From an uncultured Pelolinea sp. (GTDB taxonomy: Bacteria > Chloroflexota > Anaerolineae > Anaerolineales > Anaerolineaceae), in NCBI GenBank assembly GCA_937902055.1, contig CALGUJ010000173.1, forward strand, positions 1 through 5,550: 5,550 nt of DNA, written 5' to 3'. Below are positions 1-5,504 of this stretch, piece by piece (the stretch's first letter is position 1; every line of letters begins with the position of its first letter). The notes beneath the pieces were generated by a model. The model had not been told where the DNA came from, made no database searches, and was given only the letters and a program-made list of their open reading frames with translations. The position numbers and the translations under genes are program-made.

Positions 1-599
1 GTTGGAGTTATGACGATCATACCGAATTTTTTACCCTGGACGACCTGGTGGAGAAATTCTCGCTGGACAGGCTCAATCCTTCGCCTGCAGCCATCAACTT
101 CTCCAAGCTGGATTATTTCAATAAAGAGCATATCAAGGTATTGAGCAATAACGACCTGGCCGAGCGCATCCAACCGTTTTTTATCAAATCCGGTTACCAT
201 GTAGACATGAAAGACCTGGTGATGATTGCTCCGGTCATCAAGGAACGCATCACCACGCTGGATGACTCGGTGGAAATGTGCGCATTCCTGTTCAGGGACG
301 TGATCACCCATGAAAAAGAAGCGTTGATCATAAAAGATAAGACTCGCGATGAAATTCTGCGCTTTGGCCGGGACAGTCTGGATATATTGGATGGCGTTCC
401 TGCCTGGGAACCTGCGCAGTTGGAAGCAAGGTTTACCGCCTACATGGAAGCGCAGGGATTGACCCCTCGGGAACTGTTGAGCTTCCTGCGCGAAGCCATT
501 TCCGGCCAGCGCGTCACACCGCCCTTATTCGAATGCATGCAAGTGCTGGGAAAAGAAAGAACCATTCGCCGTTTGAAAGAAGCATTGGCATTAATTTAA
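1..599 (+). CDS. gltX: Glutamyl-tRNA synthetase, C-terminal part (5' end outside window)
   Basis: Class I aminoacyl-tRNA synthetase that attaches glutamate to tRNA-Glu (and in many bacteria to tRNA-Gln) in the cytoplasm. The frame is open from base 3 and reads W-S-Y-D-D-H-T-E-F-F, the segment that in GluRS follows the KMSKS loop by a few dozen residues. Next comes the typical F-S-L-D-R-L-N-P-S-P-A-A and L-D-Y-F-N block, then the helical anticodon-binding domain, ending in P-P-L-F-E-C-M-Q-V-L-G-K-E-R-T and a TAA at 597-599. About 198 residues are visible of a family usually 470-500 long; the catalytic Rossmann fold with the HIGH and KMSKS motifs lies left of the window. The GTG at 48 could be mistaken for a start, but the homology continues upstream of it, so it is internal. 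A tRNA-Gln gene lies 54 bases downstream on the same strand. The family call is secure; tRNA specificity cannot be told from this part alone. Confidence 0.95.
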   Translation, partial: WSYDDHTEFFTLDDLVEKFSLDRLNPSPAAINFSKLDYFNKEHIKVLSNNDLAERIQPFFIKSGYHVDMKDLVMIAPVIKERITTLDDSVEMCAFLFRDVITHEKEALIIKDKTRDEILRFGRDSLDILDGVPAWEPAQLEARFTAYMEAQGLTPRELLSFLREAISGQRVTPPLFECMQVLGKERTIRRLKEALALI

Positions 600-627
600 G
601 ATAAATATAGGCTGCGTTTGAGTTTAG

Positions 628-636
628 TGGTAAAAT
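628..636 (+). promoter_or_regulatory. Possible extended -10 promoter for the tRNA-Gln gene
   Basis: TGGTAAAAT matches the extended -10 form TGnTATAAT with one mismatch in the hexamer (TAAAAT at 631-636). It ends 17 bases before the tRNA 5' end, which leaves room for a short leader. I see no good -35 hexamer at normal spacing, so this would rely on the TG extension. The tRNA may instead, or also, be made by read-through from gltX, because no terminator is visible between them. Confidence 0.35.
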
Positions 637-653
637 AATGCCCGCACCCAAAT

Positions 654-724
654 TGGGGGCTCGTCTAACGGCAGGACAGCAGACTCTGAATCTGTTTATA
701 GAGGTTCGAATCCTTTGCCCCCAG
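654..724 (+). tRNA. trnQ: tRNA-Gln, anticodon CUG
   Basis: The 71-base sequence folds into a full cloverleaf. The acceptor stem is TGGGGGC (654-660) with GCCCCCA (717-723), with a U1-A72 first pair as is usual for bacterial tRNA-Gln, and G724 is the discriminator base. The D arm pairs 663-665 with 675-677. The anticodon stem pairs 679-683 with 691-695 around the loop CTCTGAA (684-690), placing anticodon CTG at 686-688, which reads the CAG codon. The variable region is 4 bases. The T arm pairs 700-704 with 712-716 around TTCGAAT. The 3' CCA is not encoded, so it must be added by tRNA nucleotidyltransferase. The gene follows gltX directly and is trailed by two hairpins. Confidence 0.96.
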
Positions 725-731
725 CTGAAAT

Positions 732-780
732 TGAGATTATTGTCTCACCCAACTTCCATGACAAATGGAAGTTTTGATTT
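732..780 (+). terminator. Tandem hairpins with T-rich tail behind tRNA-Gln
   Basis: Two inverted repeats follow the tRNA. The first is TGAGA/TCTCA (732-736 with 743-747, 6-base loop). The second is a perfect 9-bp stem, AACTTCCAT (751-759) with ATGGAAGTT (765-773), with a 5-base loop and followed by T-rich sequence up to 780. The second has the shape of a Rho-independent terminator, although its stem is AT-rich and its T tract is interrupted by GA. It would end the gltX-tRNA transcript and separate it from the lipoprotein gene downstream. Confidence 0.55.
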
Positions 781-843
781 AAACAGAAGAATCATTTACT
801 ATTTCAAAAAAATGGATTGGAATAAAATCACAAAATTCAACTA

Positions 844-849
844 TATAAT
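844..849 (+). promoter_or_regulatory. Candidate -10 box for the lipoprotein phosphatase gene
   Basis: A perfect TATAAT lies 34 bases before the GTG start at 884, in an AT-rich intergenic stretch (725-883) that otherwise holds only the hairpins at 732-780. The nearest -35-like hexamer, TTGGAA at 817-822, is 21 bases upstream, longer than ideal, so only the -10 element is convincing. Transcription from here would give an untranslated leader of roughly 28 bases. In such AT-rich DNA a chance match is possible. Confidence 0.4.
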
Positions 850-883
850 ATTCTGGATGGTAAATCCTTGAACCACAGGCAAA

Positions 884-2038
884 GTGAAAATTATGTTCCG
901 ATTGAAACCTATCGTGATCATTTTATCCATTGCGGCTTTATTAATTTCATGCAGAGGTGATATCCAACCTAAGGGTAGTTTCTCTATTCTCATTGAAACG
1001 AATTATCACAACAATATCTTTATAAAAGAAGCAGACTTATTAAATTACCACAAATTAAAAGATAGCAGTTCCCAATGTCTTGGAACGCCGCTTGAGATCA
1101 TTCTTTATAACAATGGTATTCAAGTCGTTCACGAGATCGAAATTTTGGATACAAAAGATGAGATTTATCGACTTGATCAAACTCAATTAACCGATCCTGT
1201 CTGTCTGAATTATGATGGCTCCCTAGAATTTTTAGACGAAAAAATTGTTCCTAAAAAAATTACTGTTCAGGAGGATGCCATTGTGCAATCCTCCGCAAAA
1301 ATACAAGATATCCCCGCGACAGTGTCCTCCGCGCTTGACTTGGGCATGGCGGATTTGGCTGGAAATTCTTTAATCGACGGACTTTTTGAACACGTAGTTT
1401 TAATCTATGTGGATGGGTTTGGTTATGAAATTTACGAAAAAGCCAACCAAATGAAATTAACGCCGAATATTGAGGATCGTGCTGTGGTCATTTCTGCATT
1501 AACTGTTTATCCGCCTCGGAGCAATGTAGCGTCAGCTGCTTTATTGACTGGGTTGTATCCTGAAGGTAGCCAGGTTTACCGTTCTGGTATTCGAAATACC
1601 CAGGCTCCAACGATTTTCAGTAGTGCATCTAAAAAAGGATTGACCTCGGTTGCCATTGAAGGTGCCAATGCCCCGTTTGTAATTGAAAATTCACGTTTTA
1701 TCGTTTCCGACGATCAAGATCAGAATGGATTTTCTGACGACAATACTTATGAAAACGCGATGCAAATATTGAGCGCAGAGATACCCAGGCTAACCTGGAT
1801 TCATTTTCATGGGATTGATGATAGCGGACATTTATATGGCCCCGATTCAAAGCAGGTATATGAAAAGGTGGCAGAAATTGATGAATATATTGCTGAAATA
1901 TACCGACTCCTCCCCGGCAGCACGTTGATTATTATTTTCAGCGATCATGGAATGCATACTGTGGAAGGAAATCAAGGGAGACACGGGAATTTAATCGAAT
2001 CGGATATGGTTATCCCGATAATAATTAAAACCAAATAA
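884..2038 (+). CDS. Alkaline phosphatase / nucleotide pyrophosphatase-superfamily lipoprotein
   Basis: Predicted surface-anchored metal-dependent phosphohydrolase of 384 residues. Residues 1-22 form a lipoprotein signal peptide (Lys/Arg-containing start, hydrophobic 9-21) ending in the lipobox L-I-S-C with Cys23. Residues 24-165 belong to no family I recognise. Residues 170-384 show the two-metal ligands of the alkaline phosphatase/phosphodiesterase fold: D177 in V-D-G-F-G, a likely nucleophile S213 in P-P-R-S-N before L-L-T-G-L-Y-P, D312 and H316 in D-D-S-G-H-L-Y-G-P, D354-H355 in S-D-H-G-M, and H367 in G-R-H-G-N. Ser stands where many nucleotide pyrophosphatases have Thr. Residues 277-285 are an EF-hand-like D-x-D-x-N-G-x-x-D. 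The substrate (phosphomonoester, diester or other) cannot be told. Start: GTG at 884 has AGG at 877-879; ATG at 893 (Met4) is an alternative that keeps the signal peptide. The gene is AT-rich compared with its neighbours, stands alone, and converges on rel. Confidence 0.85.
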   Translation: MKIMFRLKPIVIILSIAALLISCRGDIQPKGSFSILIETNYHNNIFIKEADLLNYHKLKDSSSQCLGTPLEIILYNNGIQVVHEIEILDTKDEIYRLDQTQLTDPVCLNYDGSLEFLDEKIVPKKITVQEDAIVQSSAKIQDIPATVSSALDLGMADLAGNSLIDGLFEHVVLIYVDGFGYEIYEKANQMKLTPNIEDRAVVISALTVYPPRSNVASAALLTGLYPEGSQVYRSGIRNTQAPTIFSSASKKGLTSVAIEGANAPFVIENSRFIVSDDQDQNGFSDDNTYENAMQILSAEIPRLTWIHFHGIDDSGHLYGPDSKQVYEKVAEIDEYIAEIYRLLPGSTLIIIFSDHGMHTVEGNQGRHGNLIESDMVIPIIIKTK

Positions 2039-2049
2039 AAAAGCTATTT

Positions 2050-2075
2050 CTCCAATTTACTCCTTACTATTGGAG
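2050..2075. terminator. Hairpin in the convergent junction, possible terminator
   Basis: CTCCAAT (2050-2056) pairs with ATTGGAG (2069-2075) around a 12-base loop, midway between the converging stop codons at 2038 and 2126. On the minus strand it is followed, after a few bases, by a run of T from the A-rich 2036-2042 stretch; on the plus strand only TATTTT at 2080-2085 follows. The loop is long and the stem modest, so this is a weak bidirectional terminator candidate. Confidence 0.3.
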
Positions 2076-2125
2076 TACATATTTTCGCATTGATTTATGG
2101 ATGGAAGGATTTTTTGAGTAATAAT

Positions 2126-4369
2126 TCATCCCGGTTTGACCCGGTAAGCTTCCATGACGTTCGGCAGCGATTCAAGGAGCGTGAGCACCCGGCTCAATTG
2201 TCCGATATCGCCAATATCCAGCATTAGTATAATCGTGGCAAGGTTATTGGAAATCTTGATGTTGATATCGCGTAGATTGATTCCCTCATTTCCCAGCACA
2301 TTTGTGATATCACCCATCAATCCTTGCCGGTCGTAGGCTTTGATTTGTACCTGCACCGGGAAGGTGCGCCTGGCTTCGCCCCAACTGACCTTGACGATGC
2401 GCTCCTTATCTTTCATGCGTAAAATGTTGGGACAATCGATACGGTGGATGGTAGCGCCGCGCCCGCGCGTGATGTAGCCGACGATTTCATCGCCCAGCGC
2501 CGGATTGCAGCATTTGGCGAAACTGGTCAGAATGCCTTTCAACCCCAATACGTTCACCGATTCCACATCTTTGCGCTCGACCGCTGTCGGCGAAATCGAG
2601 AATAGCGGATCCTCGGTTTCCTTCTCGACCTCCTGGATGCGGTTGATGATCTTGCCGATTGCCAAATCCCCGCAGCCCAAGGCGACGTACAGATCGTCCG
2701 AGGATTTATAATCGAAGGACTTCCCCAGGTCATCGATATCCAAATCGACTATCCCCAAGCGCTTCAACTCCCGATCCAGCATATCCCGCCCTTGCGCCAG
2801 GTTCTGTTCGCGGTCCTGCTTTTTAAACCACTGGCGGATCTTGGCGCGCGCGCGCTGGGTGTTGACCAGCCCCAGGTGCGTGTTGAGCCAGTCACGGGAA
2901 GGACCGCCGCGTTTAGCGGTCAAGATCTCAACCTGGTCGCCGGTTTTCAGGTGATAATCCAGAGATACCAGTTTACCGTTGATCTTAGCCCCGCGGCAGC
3001 GGTTGCCGACTTCGGTATGGACGCTGTAGGCAAAGTCGATGGGAGTGGCGCCGACCGGTAAGTCGATGATGTCGCCGCGCGGGGTGAAAATGTAGACGCG
3101 GTCTTCGAATACATCCGACTTGACGCCGTTGACGAATTCTTCCGCGTCGTCCACGTCCTGCCGCCATTCCATCAATTTACGCAGCCAGTTGATGCGCTGC
3201 TGGTAGCGATCTTCCTGTGAGCCTTTTTCTTTATAAAGCCAGTGCGCAGCGATGCCATATTCTGCGGCCTGGTGCATATCCTCCGTGCGAATTTGCACCT
3301 CCAGCGGCTTTCCGTCAGAATAGATTACGGAGGTGTGGATGGATTGGTAAAAGTTGTCTTTGGGAGCGGCAATATAATCATCGAATTCGTTGGGGATCGG
3401 CCGCCAATGCGTGTGGATGATGCCCAGGGCGGCGTAACAGGAAGGGATATCCTGCACGATCAGGCGCACGCCGCGCAAATCGCGCACATTCTCAAAAGAT
3501 TTTTCTTTCTGCATCATCTTTTGATAAATTGAATAAATGTGCTTGGAACGGCCGGTGATCTCTGCCTTGATCCCGCCTTCACTGAGCACCTTTTCCAGTT
3601 CAACCGTTATTTTCTTCACTTCGGTTTCGCGGTTTACACGGCGGTCGGCCAGTTTCGCCGCGATCGCCTTATATTCTTCAGGCTGCGTATAGCGGAATGC
3701 CAGATCTTCCAGCTCCCATTTGATCTGCCAAATACCCAGGCGGTTGGCGAGCGGCGCGAAAATGTCGAGTGTTTCTTTCGCGATCCGATAGCGTTTGGAT
3801 TCGGGAATATAGCTGAGCGTACGCATGTTATGCAGGCGATCGGCCAGCTTGATCATGACAACCCGGACGTCATCTCCCATAGCCATCAAGGTTTTCCGCA
3901 GCGTTTCAGTCGCAAGGTCCTTGCGTCGGCTTTTTTCGAGCATGTCGCCGAGAATAAGATCATCGCCCTCGGCATGCTTGACGATGCCATCCGGGACCTC
4001 GTCCGGCGTTTCCGGTTTTTCTTTGCCCGGTTTCTCACCGCGTGTTACGCGCGGCAGGTTGGTCAGCTTTGTTACCCCGTCAACCAGGGTAGCGATTTCT
4101 TCGCTGAATTTTTCTTTAAGGTCTTCGAGGGTTACCGTGGTATCTTCGACGGTGTCATGCAGCAGGGCGGCAGCAATAACAGCCGGCGGAACTTTCAACT
4201 CAGCTAAAATGTAGGCGACAGCAACGCAGTGGGTGATATAAGGTTCTCCGGACGCACGCAGTTGTCCCCGGTGCGCTTCTTCGGCGAATTGATAGGCGTT
4301 TTTGATCAATTCCCGGTCGATAACGCTGTAATTATCGGGGAGAATCTTCTGCAGGTCTTCGAAATTCAT
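2126..4369 (-). CDS. rel: Bifunctional (p)ppGpp synthetase/hydrolase (RelA/SpoT family)
   Basis: Makes and degrades the alarmone (p)ppGpp, controlling the stringent response. At 747 residues it is full length for long RSH proteins. Domains in order: HD hydrolase (about 20-200) with metal ligands H47, H71-D72 (in H-D-T-V-E-D-T) and D177 (in L-A-D-R-L-H-N-M-R-T), all intact; synthetase (about 255-380) with G-R-S-K-H-I-Y-S at 273-280, D-L-R-G-V-R at 297-302, N-F-Y-Q-S-I-H-T at 339-346 and E-V-Q-I-R-T at 357-362; TGS (about 423-485); helical segment; conserved-cysteine region with C620-C621, H642 and C646; C-terminal ACT (about 669-747). Both activities should therefore be present. Residues about 103-157 form an unusually long charged loop in the hydrolase domain. 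The ATG at 4369 has AAGG 6 bases upstream (4376-4379). The gene lies 93 bases after the HAD gene on the same strand, probably with its own promoter. The family also goes by relA and spoT. Confidence 0.97.
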   Translation of the reverse strand: MNFEDLQKILPDNYSVIDRELIKNAYQFAEEAHRGQLRASGEPYITHCVAVAYILAELKVPPAVIAAALLHDTVEDTTVTLEDLKEKFSEEIATLVDGVTKLTNLPRVTRGEKPGKEKPETPDEVPDGIVKHAEGDDLILGDMLEKSRRKDLATETLRKTLMAMGDDVRVVMIKLADRLHNMRTLSYIPESKRYRIAKETLDIFAPLANRLGIWQIKWELEDLAFRYTQPEEYKAIAAKLADRRVNRETEVKKITVELEKVLSEGGIKAEITGRSKHIYSIYQKMMQKEKSFENVRDLRGVRLIVQDIPSCYAALGIIHTHWRPIPNEFDDYIAAPKDNFYQSIHTSVIYSDGKPLEVQIRTEDMHQAAEYGIAAHWLYKEKGSQEDRYQQRINWLRKLMEWRQDVDDAEEFVNGVKSDVFEDRVYIFTPRGDIIDLPVGATPIDFAYSVHTEVGNRCRGAKINGKLVSLDYHLKTGDQVEILTAKRGGPSRDWLNTHLGLVNTQRARAKIRQWFKKQDREQNLAQGRDMLDRELKRLGIVDLDIDDLGKSFDYKSSDDLYVALGCGDLAIGKIINRIQEVEKETEDPLFSISPTAVERKDVESVNVLGLKGILTSFAKCCNPALGDEIVGYITRGRGATIHRIDCPNILRMKDKERIVKVSWGEARRTFPVQVQIKAYDRQGLMGDITNVLGNEGINLRDINIKISNNLATIILMLDIGDIGQLSRVLTLLESLPNVMEAYRVKPG

Positions 4370-4388
4370 TCTTTACCTTAGTATCAGT

Positions 4389-4415
4389 ATTATCACCTTA
4401 TGAATTATTTTACAA
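4389..4415 (-). promoter_or_regulatory. Weak promoter candidate upstream of rel
   Basis: Read on the minus strand, TTGTAA (4415-4410) and GATAAT (4394-4389) are separated by 15 bases, shorter than the ideal 17. GATAAT differs from TATAAT by one base and lies 19 bases before the rel ATG, so the Shine-Dalgarno AAGG at 4379-4376 would fall in a very short leader. The whole gap 4370-4462 is AT-rich, and I see no clear terminator in it for the upstream HAD gene, so read-through is also possible. Confidence 0.25.
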
Positions 4416-4462
4416 GAATTCAATACCAGAAAGTCACGCAAATTAATTCGGTTTATAAATTC

Positions 4463-5143
4463 TTAAACTTCTTTTTCAAAGAAAGCAATCATCTCCTTCA
4501 GAGGGATATCCGTCAGATGCTGGAGCACCAAGTTCGCCTGCGAAAAATCAAAAATACGGGTGACGCTGTTGGGTACTGCCACTGTATGAACGCCGGCAGC
4601 CCTGGCTGCGCTGATTCCGTTTATAGAATCTTCCAGTGCAATCACCTGCCCGGGTTCAAGGGCTAAACACGCCAGGGTTACCCGATAAAGCTCAGGATCC
4701 GGTTTGGGATTGGCGACGTCTTCCCTGGTTTTCACGCAATCAAAGTAATGGTCGATTTCGTGCTTTTGGATATATCGACTGACCCATTCCAGTTTCGCGC
4801 TGGACGCCAGGCCGATCTTCAACCCGGTCGATTTGGCTGACTTCAACACATCCAACACACCGCTGCGCAGGGGTTGGGCGTCGATCAATTCGACTTTGCG
4901 TTTTTTGAAGTCCTTGAATAATCGGGATTTGTCGAGCGGAATGTTCAACTTGGATTCGAGGATGTCCAGCGCGGAGGTGTCGTCGTAAATCATTCCTATT
5001 GTTTGCGCGTATTCATCGAAAGAGAACTCCACGTTGAAGCGCCGGAATAATTCCTGCCAGGCTTGTAATTCGGGAGTCTCGGTATCGACGATCAAGCCGT
5101 CGAAATCGAAAATAATGCCCTTAATCGTCATTTTGCTTCGCAT
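4463..5143 (-). CDS. HAD-superfamily subfamily IA phosphatase/phosphomutase-like hydrolase
   Basis: Cytoplasmic Mg-dependent hydrolase of 226 residues, the usual size for HAD-IA enzymes such as phosphoglycolate phosphatase and beta-phosphoglucomutase. All four HAD motifs are visible: motif I D13-F-D15-G-L-I-V-D with D13 as nucleophile and D15 as general acid/base; motif II S114 in G-L-A-S-S-A; motif III K147 in N-P-K-P-D-P; motif IV E171-D172 in A-L-E-D-S-I-N-G. Residues about 22-95 form the helical cap between motifs I and II. The substrate cannot be deduced; small sugar phosphates or phosphoglycolate-like compounds are typical of the family. The first ATG (5143) directly follows the TGA of the oxidoreductase gene (5146-5144) with no gap. 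A second ATG (Met5, 5131-5129) is a possible alternative start. Neither has a strong Shine-Dalgarno, which fits translational coupling. rel follows after 93 bases. Confidence 0.92.
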   Translation of the reverse strand: MRSKMTIKGIIFDFDGLIVDTETPELQAWQELFRRFNVEFSFDEYAQTIGMIYDDTSALDILESKLNIPLDKSRLFKDFKKRKVELIDAQPLRSGVLDVLKSAKSTGLKIGLASSAKLEWVSRYIQKHEIDHYFDCVKTREDVANPKPDPELYRVTLACLALEPGQVIALEDSINGISAARAAGVHTVAVPNSVTRIFDFSQANLVLQHLTDIPLKEMIAFFEKEV

Positions 5144-5504
5144 TCAGGATAACTCAAAATCTTCAATTCCCAATAAATTCTTTACGTGCAAAAGGTCTTT
5201 TTTTAGACCTTCATTAATCGCAATCCCTTTTTGCCGGATCTCCCTCTCCGTGTAATACTCTTTTTCACCCGCTGTATAAATGCGGTCGGCGCCCGGCAAT
5301 TTTCGTGCGGCGCGCAATTCACGCAGGATTGCTCCGATGTTGTGTTTGAACTCATCCAGGGGCAGGAAGTTTTCTATATTGATTGCCATGAAAAAATGCC
5401 CTACCCGGAAACGGGTTTCCTGGCCGTCTGCGCTCAAACCGGATAGCCCTGACAGGAACGCGCCGGTTTGCAGCGCAGAGGAAAGGATTTCCACGATGGT
5501 TGAC
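5144..5504 (-). CDS. Ldh2-family (malate/L-lactate dehydrogenase type) oxidoreductase, C-terminal fragment
   Basis: NAD(P)H-dependent 2-oxoacid/2-hydroxyacid oxidoreductase of the Ldh2/YlbC/AllD/YiaK type. Only the last 119 whole codons are genomic, against about 330-360 residues for the family. Visible hallmarks are V-E-I-L-S-S near the left of the fragment, G-H-F-F-M-A-I-N-I-E-N-F (a conserved core strand of the fold), and the C-terminal pattern with G-A-D-R-I-Y-T-A-G-E-K-E-Y and R-Q-K-G-I-A-I-N-E, where substrate-loop residues of this family lie. The catalytic N-terminal part is missing because the contig ends. The frame appears to open with Met at 5521, but those first residues (M-C-S-S-D-L) are translated sequencing adapter and not protein. 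The stop codon abuts the HAD start, so the two probably form an operon. Which acid it acts on (malate, lactate, ureidoglycolate, sulfolactate, diketogulonate) is not decidable here. Confidence 0.85.

Noticed and set aside
48..50. GTG at 48 as the start of a short separate gene
   Set aside because: GluRS homology continues in frame upstream to base 3, so the gene is cut by the window edge and not starting here.
647..657. Inverted repeat CCCAA-A-TTGGG over the tRNA 5' end as an operator
   Set aside because: The right arm is part of the conserved acceptor stem and the centre is a single base, so it is most likely a coincidence of the tRNA sequence.
638..871. Open frame of 77 codons on the plus strand starting at ATG 638
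   Set aside because: It runs straight through the tRNA-Gln gene and its terminator hairpins and has no Shine-Dalgarno or recognisable protein features.
2039..2125. Repeat of the tRNA-Gln 3' end as an attachment site
   Set aside because: I looked for copies of TTCGAATCC or GCCCCCAG beyond the AT-rich gene and found none; no integrase gene is present either.
2985..3167. Arg/Gly-rich minus-strand frame inside rel
   Set aside because: It overlaps the TGS domain of rel in another frame and has the biased composition expected of a shifted frame in GC-rich coding DNA.
3539..4207. Long plus-strand open frame of 222 codons
   Set aside because: It is antisense to the well-conserved hydrolase domain of rel. 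Its protein looks like reverse-frame translation, with no known motif and no ribosome site.
4416..4421. GAATTC-type palindromes and AT-rich repeats in the HAD-rel gap as regulatory sites
   Set aside because: They are short, expected by chance in AT-rich DNA, and not arranged as a paired operator.
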